From NCBI GenBank assembly GCA_019448385.1, contig JAGTXO010000013.1:62001-126000 (forward strand): a stretch of DNA of 64,000 bases, given 5' to 3'. The position numbers and the translations under genes are program-made. Shown piece after piece: positions 23,352-31,359 of this stretch. The notes beneath the pieces are model-generated. The model was not told the DNA's origin, did no database searches, and saw nothing but the letters and a program-made list of their open reading frames with translations. This stretch comes from Diacronema lutheri (taxonomy: Eukaryota; Haptophyta; Pavlovophyceae; Pavlovales; Pavlovaceae). Numbering within the stretch: the stretch's first letter is position 1; each line of letters starts with the position of its first letter.

Positions 23352-24728
23352 TCATGTTCGGCGAAAGGCGAAGCAAAAGTAAAGCGACGCGACGCGCCGC
23401 TGCGCGTCGGCAAGCTCGGGCAGCCCGTGCCTGCGCGCCTGCTCGATCAGCGGCCCGCACTCGGCAGCGATCGGCTCGAGTCCAACGGCCGCCGCGAGCT
23501 CGTGCAGCACGGCGGGGCGCAGCACGTACTCGGTGCACGCGGCGTCGTCGCTGCCCGCCGTCACCGTGTCGTCCAGCGCAAACGTGACCAGCCGGCCAAA
23601 GGCGCCGCGCGCGTCGCCGGCCGGCGCGCTGGCGTCCGCGTCCGCGGCCGCGTCCGCGGCCGGCGTGGCCGCGTCGCCGCCGGCGTGCGCGCCGTGGCCG
23701 TCACCGCCGCGCGCGTCGGGGAGCAGGCAGACGCGCAGGCCGAACGGCTCGTCCATCTGAAACAGCCCGTCGCGCCCTTCCTCCTCGCACAGCCGCACGA
23801 TCGCGTCCCCATCCGGAGCGATGCCAAAGAAGCGGCCGCCATCGTGCAGGCTGCGCCACACCGCGTCGAGCAGCGCGTGCGCGCTCGCGCGCGAGCCGAA
23901 GAAGAACTGGAGGGCGAACTGGCACGACACAGCGTCGCACGCCTGGCCGCCGCTCCAGCGCAGCAGCCGCTCGGCCAGGTCGCCGGCCGCGCAGTTCGCG
24001 CAGTGCCACTCGACACGACCGACGAACCGCCGGGCGCGACACCGCTCTGCGTGCAGCTCGGCTGCGCGCCTGCGCGCCTCGTCGAGCTCGGCGTCACTCA
24101 GGTCCGTCGCAATCACACGCTCGATGCGCGCATCCCACCATTTGAGCAGGTCACCACCGCGCCCACAGCCCACGTCGATGAGCAGCGCGGCGCCGCGCAC
24201 CGCCTCCACCTGCGCGCGCTTCATGCCATTCGCGAGCTTCTTGTACGCGATCAACGGGCCGTGCGCCCGCCGGCGCAGCGCGTGCGCGCGCGACGAGTCG
24301 ACGTGCGCCTGGCGATCATAGTGCGCGCGCCGCTTGACCCAATCATCGCCATCTGGCGCGGAGGACTCGTCGCGCGCGCCCTTGTAGTCGTGCGGCGGCG
24401 CGCGCGCCGGCAGCGGCGGCTGCGGCGGCACGCGCGGCGGCGGCGGCGGCGGCGGCGGCAGCGGCAGGTGGGCACGCGCGTCAGCGTGCGGTGCATGCGC
24501 GGGCCAACCGTCGCGGCCGAACGCGCCATCGCGAGGGCCCTCCTCCCACCGATGCGCGCCGTCGCCGCGCGCGCCGTCCCACGCCGCGCGTTCGTCGTGC
24601 GCCGCGCGGCGCGACCAATCGCGCTCGCGCTGGGCGGGCGGATACCGGCCGCGCGAAGCGGCGCCGTGGCGGCCATGCTGCGCGTCTGGCGAATCGCTCC
24701 CGCGCCTGCGACGGTCGTCCCACGACAT
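23352..24728 (-). CDS. mRNA cap guanine-N7 methyltransferase
   Basis: This SAM-dependent enzyme methylates the N7 of the guanosine cap on nuclear pre-mRNA (RNMT/Abd1 family), 458 aa from MSWDDRRRRG. The first ~150 residues are Arg/Gly/Pro-rich and disordered, as is common in RNMT N-termini. The catalytic domain begins near DDWVKRRAHYD. It shows the SAM motif I DVGCGRGGDLLKW, the acidic motif ATDLSD, the substrate-pocket segment VSCQFALQFFF and FFGIAPDGD, all strong RNMT hallmarks. No intron is needed. The upstream module (copy B) lies 76-116 bp before the ATG. The gene is in tandem with the oxidoreductase gene upstream and the channel gene downstream. Confidence 0.9.
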   Translation of the reverse strand: MSWDDRRRRGSDSPDAQHGRHGAASRGRYPPAQRERDWSRRAAHDERAAWDGARGDGAHRWEEGPRDGAFGRDGWPAHAPHADARAHLPLPPPPPPPPRVPPQPPLPARAPPHDYKGARDESSAPDGDDWVKRRAHYDRQAHVDSSRAHALRRRAHGPLIAYKKLANGMKRAQVEAVRGAALLIDVGCGRGGDLLKWWDARIERVIATDLSDAELDEARRRAAELHAERCRARRFVGRVEWHCANCAAGDLAERLLRWSGGQACDAVSCQFALQFFFGSRASAHALLDAVWRSLHDGGRFFGIAPDGDAIVRLCEEEGRDGLFQMDEPFGLRVCLLPDARGGDGHGAHAGGDAATPAADAAADADASAPAGDARGAFGRLVTFALDDTVTAGSDDAACTEYVLRPAVLHELAAAVGLEPIAAECGPLIEQARRHGLPELADAQRRVASLYFCFAFRRT

Positions 24729-24803
24729 TCGGGGCAGCGGGCCGCGGCGCCTCGCACGGAGCCGTCCGACCACGCCAGCGTCAGTCCGTGGTCGCGGACA
24801 GTC

Positions 24804-24844
24804 AAAATACTAACGACGCTTACAGGCGGGTCAGCAGGAGGGGG
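24804..24844 (-). promoter_or_regulatory. Shared upstream module, copy B
   Basis: In the minus-strand sense this reads CTGCTGACCCGCCTGTAAGC followed by GTCGTTAGTATT, upstream of the cap methyltransferase. Homology with copy C (52621-52698) extends a further ~60 bp upstream (GACGTTGCG...TCGCTCGCTCCGTTTGTCC, 24865-24905). It is the best-conserved of the non-coding repeats in the window. Confidence 0.6.
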
Positions 24845-24962
24845 CGTGCACGGGGCCGAGGCTGGACAAACGGAGCGAGCGAAAGGGCGCACGCAACGTC
24901 GGGCCGAAGTCAGGGCGTCAACCCTGTGCACGCCGAAAGTGGCGCAGCGGGACAGCGCACGC

Positions 24963-25799
24963 CTAAAAGTTGGTGAGCACGCGCTCGGAGGGCACGCCCA
25001 GCGCGGCGGCGGCCTGCTTGACGCCCTCTTGCATCTCCTTGCCGCCGCACAGCACGATGACCGTCTCGGCCGGCCGCGCAAGCCGCTCGGGAAGCAGTGC
25101 CTGCACGTAGCCCGTCGCGCCGGCGTACGACGCGTCGCGCGAAAGCACGGGCACGACCTGCACGCCGCGCGCCGCCCAGTCATCGAAGCGGTCGCGGTAG
25201 GCCATCGCGTCGAGCGACCGGCAGCCGTACAATAGCTGCGCGCTGCGCGCGCCAAACATACCCGCCTCGATGAGCGCGCGCAGCGGCGCGATGCCTGAGC
25301 CGGCGGCGCAGAGCGCGACGTGGGTGCACGGCGCGCTGCCAACGTCCGTGATCGCGCCTGTCGCGTAGCCTTTGCCCATCGGCGCGCACATGAGCGCGCC
25401 CGTGCCCGCGGCCGCAGCGGCCAGCCACTGCGTCGACTCGGTCTCCTTGATGAGGAACTCGAGCGCGCCGGGTGCGCCGGGCGCGCTTGCAATCGCAAAA
25501 AAGCCCGCCTTCACGTCTGCCGACGGCCGCAGCTGCACGAACTGCCCCGCCGTCGTGTACGCCGCGCGGAACGCGTCCGGCGCGTGGATAGCGACCTCGA
25601 CGAGGCCCGAGCCCGTCGACGGCTTGACGGATGCGATGGACACCGCGCTGAACTCTGGCTCGGCCCACGCCTGCATGCGCGTCGCGCCGCGCCCGTGCGC
25701 GAGCGCGCGCCCGGGCGCGCGCATCGCGCCCGCGCAGCTCGCGAGCAGCGCCACCGCGGCGACCGCGCGCGCCATCGTACGAGCACGCGCGTGCGCCAT
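24963..25799 (-). CDS. FAD/NAD(P)-binding oxidoreductase, ferredoxin-reductase-like, probably plastid-targeted
   Basis: This 278-aa flavoprotein of the ferredoxin-NADP reductase superfamily is similar in layout to the plant chloroplast protein of the At1g15140/pKIWI502 type. The N-terminus (MARAVAAVALLASCAGA, then an Arg-rich stretch) fits a signal peptide plus transit peptide for a secondary plastid. A FAD-binding beta-barrel (GQFVQLRP, GFFAIASAPG) is followed by the NAD(P)-binding half (CAAGSGIAPLRALIEA; YGCRSLDAMAYRDRF; VIVLCGGKEMQEGV; terminal VLTNF). It appears intronless. Its start codon is 95 bp from that of the divergent elongase gene; between them is a T7/A5 near-palindrome, a plausible bidirectional promoter. 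The electron donor and acceptor are unknown. Confidence 0.8.
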   Translation of the reverse strand: MAHARARTMARAVAAVALLASCAGAMRAPGRALAHGRGATRMQAWAEPEFSAVSIASVKPSTGSGLVEVAIHAPDAFRAAYTTAGQFVQLRPSADVKAGFFAIASAPGAPGALEFLIKETESTQWLAAAAAGTGALMCAPMGKGYATGAITDVGSAPCTHVALCAAGSGIAPLRALIEAGMFGARSAQLLYGCRSLDAMAYRDRFDDWAARGVQVVPVLSRDASYAGATGYVQALLPERLARPAETVIVLCGGKEMQEGVKQAAAALGVPSERVLTNF

Positions 25800-25894
25800 T
25801 GAGATGCACCCGTTTTTTTAAAAACAGGTGGGGCTAATAACTCATTCCGAAAGGCACGGGTCGTCTTGTCCGCGGGGAGCTTGCGCGCGCGCGA
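25800..25894. promoter_or_regulatory. Bidirectional promoter, oxidoreductase/elongase
   Basis: This 95-bp intergenic sequence separates divergent start codons. It contains an AT-rich near-palindrome (CACCCG, T7, A5, CAGGTG) at about 25806-25829, unusual in such GC-rich DNA. Confidence 0.5.
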
Positions 25895-26740
25895 ATGGGC
25901 CCGCCGCCGGCAATCACTGTGGCGTGGCTGCTCACCGACCGGTTGAAGCAGACAGTGCTGCGCGGCGAGGTACTCTACTTCTCCTGCGCCTACCTCCTCC
26001 TCGAGCCGCTGCTCAAGCGCACGCCGCTCGTCGACACGCGCAAGGGCGCATACCGCTCGGGCATGATCGCGTACAACATCCTGATGTGCCTCTTCTCGCT
26101 CGGGTGCTTCGTCGCGCAAATGGCCGCGCTTGGCCTCGACCGCGGCCATTTGCAGTGGCTGCGTGACCTCACCGGCGACACTGCCGTCGCGTTGTACCAG
26201 GACGTGGGCCCGAGCCCCGTGTTTGGCTCGTCGCTCTTCTACTGGTCGGTGCTGCTCTTTCACTACTCCAAGTACTTTGAGTACATGGACACGGTGTGGC
26301 TCGTGCTCAAGGGCAAGCCTGTTTCTTTCCTCCAGGGCTTCCACCACTTCGGCGCCGCGTGGGACACGTACTTCGGCTTCACGTTCCGCAACGAGGGCAT
26401 CTACTTGTTCGTGCTGCTCAACTCGTTCATCCACACGATCATGTACGCATACTACGGCGCGACGGCGGCGGGCTTTAAGATTGCGATGAAGCCGCTTATC
26501 ACGCTCATGCAAATCACGCAGTTTTTAGTGGGGTTTGTGATGGTCTACCCGTACATTGGCAAGGCCTACTTCCGCCAGACGCCCGAGCTCGTCTTCTCTT
26601 ACTTGTTCAACTACTTGTACGTGACCGGCGTGCTCCTCCTTTTCGTGCGCTTCTTCATCGCCGACAACTTTGGCGGTGCGAAGGCTGCGGCTGGCGGGCG
26701 CGCGGCTGCGGCGGCGGTCGGTGGCAAAAAAAAGCAGTAG
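25895..26740 (+). CDS. C18 delta-9 PUFA elongase (ELO family)
   Basis: This ER-membrane 3-ketoacyl-CoA synthase, 281 aa, condenses malonyl-CoA with C18 PUFA-CoA (linoleoyl/alpha-linolenoyl to C20) in the alternative delta-9/delta-8 route to ARA/EPA. Hallmarks are KGAYRSGMIAYNILM, FHYSKYFEYMDTVWLVLKGK, the catalytic box LQGFHHFGAAWD, NSFIHTIMYAYYG and LMQITQFLVG. The box has Gln in place of the first His of the usual HxxHH, a feature of the Isochrysis/Pavlova delta-9 elongases. From memory the whole sequence is very close to Pavlova delta-9 elongase. About seven hydrophobic segments and a lysine-rich end KKKQ (ER retention type) are visible. There is no intron. This gene is the best single indicator of a haptophyte, probably pavlophyte, source. 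Confidence 0.93.
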   Translation: MGPPPAITVAWLLTDRLKQTVLRGEVLYFSCAYLLLEPLLKRTPLVDTRKGAYRSGMIAYNILMCLFSLGCFVAQMAALGLDRGHLQWLRDLTGDTAVALYQDVGPSPVFGSSLFYWSVLLFHYSKYFEYMDTVWLVLKGKPVSFLQGFHHFGAAWDTYFGFTFRNEGIYLFVLLNSFIHTIMYAYYGATAAGFKIAMKPLITLMQITQFLVGFVMVYPYIGKAYFRQTPELVFSYLFNYLYVTGVLLLFVRFFIADNFGGAKAAAGGRAAAAAVGGKKKQ

Positions 26741-27238
26741 GCCGGCATGCGCGCGCGCGCGCGCACGCGCGCGCACCTATAGCCTCGGTGACACGGACGA
26801 GGTGGCCGTCAGCCCGTCACGCTCCGGCCGCGCCCGGCACCCGAGGCGACGTTACGACTCGTGTTTGCGCGAGCTCATGACCCAAGCAGACTCGAGCCGG
26901 ATAGCTACCGTTTCGATAGCACCGACGGTTGGCACAAGATGAGCGCTGCGCTTTGGTGTGGGGGCCGAAACGGCTCCGCGCCGGCATTGAGCAAAAAGTG
27001 CCCACGTCTGTTTGCGCCGAGATCTTCAACCACCAGTCGGTAGGCGCCGGGGCGGAGGCGCGGGCGTACCGGGGAGGCACGCGTGCGCGGGCTGGCTTGG
27101 TTGCGGGCGGCAGTGACGCCGCGAACGCGCCACGCGAGCTTCGCGCGCGCGCGCCTCGACCGCCGCGCCGCGCGCGCCCACCTTGCGCTCACGCGCTTGC
27201 TCGCTTGCCCGCGCTCGCGCGCGCGCTCGCAGGGAAGC
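26741..27238. other. Intergenic / 5' UTR region
   Basis: No convincing gene was found. A (GC)n alternating run at 26750-26775 follows the elongase stop. The end (GCTCGCAG just before the ATG at 27239) looks like a 3' splice site, suggesting a 5' UTR intron in the next gene. A less GC-rich island at 26870-26950 may be the promoter. Confidence 0.4.
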
Positions 27239-28417
27239 ATGGACTGCTGCGGCGAGACTGACCGGACGCGCACGGCCGGCAAGACGATCGGTGGCAACGT
27301 GACCTGGGTCGAGGACAAGCCGGTCCCGTTTGGCATCAAGGAGCGCGTCGACCTGCTCCCGATCGGCACCGTCTGCTGCTTTGATAACAAGTCGAAGAAG
27401 AAGACGTTCCTCAAGCAGATCGCGACGGCGGACGTGACCTATGCGATCAAGAAGATTGCGGACGACTTCATGCCACGCATTGGCGTGATCATGGAGAAGA
27501 ACGGCACGTGCTCGCCCATCCACCTCGGCTCGGCGTCGGCGCTCAGCGCGCAGGACCTTGAGTGCATCTCGCTCATCGACCCGGTGGACAACTCGTACGT
27601 CGCGACGACGTCGCTCGGCGTGACCCACGTCTTCCGCCTCTTCTACAACCAGCCCACCTGCTTTGCATTTGGCTTCCTCTCCGCCGAGCATGTTGCGCAG
27701 GGCGAGCTGTCCGTGCCGGCCGAGGAGTCGCAGACGCTCGGCGCGGCCAACCAGACCAACATCGAGGCGACGGCTGTCTTCAAGGACGCCTTCGGCGTGC
27801 TGCAGATGTTCTGGTGCGGCCGTGGCGGCGTCAGGACCGGCAGCTCGTGGACGCGCCAGGCTCCCTTCTCGCCCAGCACGGGCATGTGCGACCGCACGGC
27901 GGAGCAGAAGGGCTGGTTCAACAACGTCAAGAACATCACCAAGTGGCGCACGTGCTCGGCGATCGTCGTGGAGGTGGAGCAGTACTCGACCACCTTCTAT
28001 TTCTCCTCCGTGTACGACGGCCTCGAGGACGGGCGCGAGCTTGACATGAGCGGCGACCAGACCAACCTGAACAACAAGAAGGTCTTCAAGTCGATCGTCT
28101 GCAAGTCGGTCTTCGCGGCGGGCCTGCCGGGCGTCACGTCGGTCCTCGCCGAGTTCCACGGCGTCAAGGTGGAGGCGCTGATGAAGATCGAGAACGGCAT
28201 GGGCAAGGTGACGCACCTCGTGCTCGGCACCGACGACGAGGCGCTCGGCTCGCTCGTCGGCGTGATGGACGTGAGCAACGTGATGAACACGACCTTCTGC
28301 GACCTGGGCAAGAACTCGGAGACCAAGACGTTCATCACGCGCGACAAGTGGGGCACGAGCGGCATGGCGCCGGGCGGCTCGTTCGCATTCGACATCATCA
28401 ACAACGGCCGGGTGTAA
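27239..28417 (+). CDS. Unknown protein, highly codon-biased, 392 aa
   Basis: I do not recognise this family. It starts MDCCGETDRTRTAGKTIGG directly after a splice-acceptor-like GCGCTCGCAG and ends FDIINNGRV. There is no signal peptide and no TM segment. It has alternating beta-strand-like hydrophobics and ten or more cysteines (e.g. VCCFDN, TCFAFGF, CGRGG, RTCSAIVVEVEQYSTTF), and an overall balanced composition that contrasts with the low-complexity neighbours. Codons are almost all C/G-ending with few rare choices (AAG, CTC, GAG, GGC), which usually marks a highly expressed gene. No intron is needed. It ends convergent with the Tudor-like gene 260 bp away. Confidence 0.75.
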   Translation: MDCCGETDRTRTAGKTIGGNVTWVEDKPVPFGIKERVDLLPIGTVCCFDNKSKKKTFLKQIATADVTYAIKKIADDFMPRIGVIMEKNGTCSPIHLGSASALSAQDLECISLIDPVDNSYVATTSLGVTHVFRLFYNQPTCFAFGFLSAEHVAQGELSVPAEESQTLGAANQTNIEATAVFKDAFGVLQMFWCGRGGVRTGSSWTRQAPFSPSTGMCDRTAEQKGWFNNVKNITKWRTCSAIVVEVEQYSTTFYFSSVYDGLEDGRELDMSGDQTNLNNKKVFKSIVCKSVFAAGLPGVTSVLAEFHGVKVEALMKIENGMGKVTHLVLGTDDEALGSLVGVMDVSNVMNTTFCDLGKNSETKTFITRDKWGTSGMAPGGSFAFDIINNGRV

Positions 28418-28677
28418 GCCCCGTTTCGACGCTGCGTGCCGCCGTCGGCCCGCGCGCGACATTTTGCGCGCGCGACAGTTTGCGCCGGCATGTGGCGCGG
28501 TCGGTCGCGCCGGCCGCGCTTGGCTGGCGCGCGCGGCGCCGCCTCGCCGCTTGCGCGGAGTGCGCAGGCGGAATTAGAGATAAAATGAACACTAATGCGG
28601 GGGGGGGCACGTCTTGATCTGGGCAAGCGCAATTTGCTCGTCCCGCCGTTGAAGCCACACGTGCCCTCCAGCCTTCG

Positions 28678-31341
28678 TCAACCCGCATCGCCTGCTGCCG
28701 CGCGAAGCGCGGCAGCGCGGCTCGATGCGTCGCCATGCGCAATGTCGAGGATCGCCACGTCGTCGTCCGAGCCCTCCTCGCCCTCCTCGCCGCTGCCGCT
28801 GCCGCCTGCTCCCATGTCTGGCGCACGCTCGGGCAGCAGCTGCAGCTCGCCCTCCCAAAACCACTTCGCGCCGCCGTCGGGAAAGCGCACGAGGTGCGCG
28901 TGCCGCACCGCCGCAACGACTCCGACGCCCCCCTCACGCGTGCGCGCGGGTGCGCCGGCTGCGGCGGTGACAGCGCCGCGCTCTGCGCACGGCGGCGCGA
29001 TCACGCGCGTGCCGACGGCCACCGCGGGGGAGCAGATTGCGGGCGGCATGCTGCCGCGCGCAGTCGTGCTGGCCTTGCCGCCTGGCGCGCCACCAGCCGC
29101 GCCGCCGCCGCCGCCATCGACGCCACGCGCAATTGCCACGGCAGCGGGTGGCAGCGAGGGCAAAGGCGGGGCCGGCGGGGGCGGCGGGAGCGGAGGCAGC
29201 GACGGCAGCGGTCGCGCTGGCGCGCGGAGCGCGGGCGCAGCGCACATGGGCGCGCCTTCCGCCATCTCGCCAGTTGGTGTGAGCCCGCTGCGCACAGCGT
29301 GCAGCTCGAACGATCCGCGCGCGGCCGCGTCGGTGCCAGTGGGTCGCCCGGCCATGGACGCGGCCGCCATGGACGCGGCCGCCATGGACGCGGCCGCCAT
29401 GGACGCGGCCACCGAGGACGCGGCCACCGTGGACGCGGCCACCGTGGACGCGGCCACCGTGGACGCGGCCACCGTGGACGCGGCCACCGTGGACGCGGCC
29501 ACCGTGGACGCGGGCGCAGCCGGAGCGAGCAGCGGCTGCGGAGACCCATGCGCGAGGCGCGGCGATGCGCGCGCGTGCAGCGCACCCGCGCCCAAAGGCA
29601 ACGCGCTCGCGCCGGTTGCGCCATCGGCTGCGTCGCACGTGGTCTCGTCGACTGTGGCGACGGAAGAGGGCGGCGTGGGCGATGGCAAAGTGGACGACCG
29701 CGGCTCGGTGTTGAGCTGCGCGCTGGCCGGCGCGTGCGCCTCGCGCTGCGCGTGCGGCGAGCGCGGCTGGTGCGTGTGCATGCCGTCCGCGCCGAGCATG
29801 ATGTGCGTGTCGTCCGCGCGCTCGCCGCCATCATGCTCGGCATGGCCGCCATCATGCTCGGCATGGCCGCCATCATGCTCGGCATGGCCGCCATCATGCT
29901 CGGCATGGCCGCCATCATGCTCGGCATGGCCGCCATCATGCTCGGCATGGCCAAGCCGCGCATCGCGGCCGGCGCCTGCGTTGCCGCCCGCGCCGCCGCC
30001 GCTCGCGCCACCGCCGCCGTCATCCGCCAGCTCAACGCCACCGCCGCGCAGCGCGGGCGCCGGCTGCGCGTCGTCGAGCCCGCCGCCCGCGCCGCCGTCC
30101 GTCAACTGCCCCTCCATCGGGCGCGCCCGCTTCAACCGCCGCACCCGGATCGGATCGTCGCTGCTGCTGCTGCCACCGCATCCGCCGCCGTTCGTCAAAG
30201 GCGCGCCATAGACGGGCGCAGTCGGCTGCAGCTGCGCTGCTCCGCTGGCCGGTGCGCGCTCGTCGGTCGGCGGTGGCGGTCCGGCGGCTGCCATTGGCGT
30301 GTCCGGTGCGGTGGGTTGCAGGGCGGCCGCGGGCTTGCCTGAAGCGCGTATGCTCCGCTGGACTCCACCTCGCCCGGCGAGCGCGGGCCGACCGCGTCCA
30401 CGAATTGCCATGCCCCTCATCTCGGGAGGCACGGGCAAAGGCGCGGGCGTGGGCACGGGCCGTGCACCCGGCCCCGCGCCCGCGCCCGCGCCTGCGCCCG
30501 CATCGGAGCCCGCGTCGCTTGTCGTTGAAGAGACCAAATCGATCGGTGCGCCCGGCGCGCTCAGCGCGCGTGCGTCTGACGCGTGCGCGCTCGGACGCGC
30601 AGCCGCAAGCTGCGCGTGCCCAGCGCCATGCGCCGCGCGTGCGCCAAGCGCCGCTGCGGGCAAGGCGCGCGCCCAGCCCGCGCCGTGCGCGCGCACAGTG
30701 CTGCGTGGGGTCTTGTCAGCGCAGACGCGCGTGCGCGCGACGAGCCGATCGTTCGGCCGTCGCTCTTCCGCCAGCTGCTCGCTCATCGCCTCACGCGCAT
30801 TGCGCTTGGCCGAACGCCCACCCATGTCCAAGCTGCGGTTGGCGGGCAGCTGAACGTCGGGGGCGTCGGCGGCGGCGAGGCTCGCGTATGGCGACGCGGC
30901 GGGTTGATCGACCAGTTCCACTTCCTCGGGCTTGAACGAGTAGAGCCGTGGATCCTCGTCGTAGTCGTCAAATTTGACGACGAGCGACACGACCAGTGTC
31001 GTCCGCACGCCGACGTCGATCTCGGACACAAACTTGTGGTCTATCACCTGGCCGTAAAAGTACTGCTTGCATGCCTGCCTGCGCCCCGTCCGCATGAGGA
31101 AAGCGCGGCGCACGCGCGCGCCCACGGGTGGCACGGGACTCGGCATCCTGCGGGCGATCTCGCACTCCAAGGCGCCAAAGGGGTTTTCTTCCCCGAAACC
31201 CGTATGGAGGGCGAGCGAGTCAGTCATGAGTCGCGACTGACTCATGCCGAACAGCTCTTCAATCGGGCCGATGTCGCGCGCAACTTCATGATCATCGACG
31301 ACAGTGCGCGACATCAGCCCGATTGAAGAGCTGTTCGGCAT
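28678..31341 (-). CDS. Low-complexity protein with Tudor/SH3-like ends
   Basis: This 887-aa protein starts at MPNSSSIGLMSRTV. MSRTV and MSQSRL are downstream alternatives, and the first start lies inside an inverted repeat. An N-terminal globular segment (GARVRRAFLMRTGRRQ...YFYGQVIDH...LVVKFDDYDEDPRLYSFKPEEVELVD) and a C-terminal one (VGTRVIAP...GVVAAVRHAHLVRFPDGGAKWFWEGELQLLP) both have the G-V...VxFxDG...ExEL pattern of Tudor/Agenet/SH3-like folds, suggesting a chromatin or RNA reader. The long middle is disordered, Ala/Pro-rich, and contains two minisatellite-encoded arrays (HAEHDGG x6, and ASTVA/ASMAA x~11). The upstream ODA1 gene ends only 18 bp before the ATG. The function is inferred only. 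Confidence 0.6.
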   Translation of the reverse strand: MPNSSSIGLMSRTVVDDHEVARDIGPIEELFGMSQSRLMTDSLALHTGFGEENPFGALECEIARRMPSPVPPVGARVRRAFLMRTGRRQACKQYFYGQVIDHKFVSEIDVGVRTTLVVSLVVKFDDYDEDPRLYSFKPEEVELVDQPAASPYASLAAADAPDVQLPANRSLDMGGRSAKRNAREAMSEQLAEERRPNDRLVARTRVCADKTPRSTVRAHGAGWARALPAAALGARAAHGAGHAQLAAARPSAHASDARALSAPGAPIDLVSSTTSDAGSDAGAGAGAGAGPGARPVPTPAPLPVPPEMRGMAIRGRGRPALAGRGGVQRSIRASGKPAAALQPTAPDTPMAAAGPPPPTDERAPASGAAQLQPTAPVYGAPLTNGGGCGGSSSSDDPIRVRRLKRARPMEGQLTDGGAGGGLDDAQPAPALRGGGVELADDGGGGASGGGAGGNAGAGRDARLGHAEHDGGHAEHDGGHAEHDGGHAEHDGGHAEHDGGHAEHDGGERADDTHIMLGADGMHTHQPRSPHAQREAHAPASAQLNTEPRSSTLPSPTPPSSVATVDETTCDAADGATGASALPLGAGALHARASPRLAHGSPQPLLAPAAPASTVAASTVAASTVAASTVAASTVAASTVAASSVAASMAAASMAAASMAAASMAGRPTGTDAAARGSFELHAVRSGLTPTGEMAEGAPMCAAPALRAPARPLPSLPPLPPPPPAPPLPSLPPAAVAIARGVDGGGGGAAGGAPGGKASTTARGSMPPAICSPAVAVGTRVIAPPCAERGAVTAAAGAPARTREGGVGVVAAVRHAHLVRFPDGGAKWFWEGELQLLPERAPDMGAGGSGSGEEGEEGSDDDVAILDIAHGDASSRAAALRAAAGDAG
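29355..29515. repeat. 15-bp coding minisatellite (GGACGCGGCCACCGT)
   Basis: About eleven tandem copies of a 15-bp unit occur, in two variants (GCCGCCATG first, then GCCACCGTG). They encode (AAST/MVA) pentapeptides in the minus-strand Tudor-like protein. Confidence 0.85.
29826..29950. repeat. 21-bp coding minisatellite (GCATGGCCGCCATCATGCTCG)
   Basis: About six almost identical 21-bp units encode the heptapeptide HAEHDGG on the minus strand. The absence of synonymous variation indicates recent expansion. Confidence 0.85.
31218..31341. other. Nested inverted repeats over the Tudor-like gene start
   Basis: Arms 31244-31279 and 31306-31341 are 36 bp each with one mismatch and a 26-nt spacer. 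Just beside them a 9-bp inverted repeat GAGTCAGTC/GACTGACTC lies at 31218-31244. The outer arm ends exactly at the ATG on the minus strand. It could be a strong mRNA hairpin, an operator, or a recent foldback duplication. Confidence 0.75.
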
Positions 31342-31359
31342 CCTGCGGGCGTATGGCCC

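Noticed and set aside
29355-29950. CRISPR-like direct repeats
   Set aside because: The repeats are contiguous without unique spacers, lie in a coding frame and the genome is eukaryotic.
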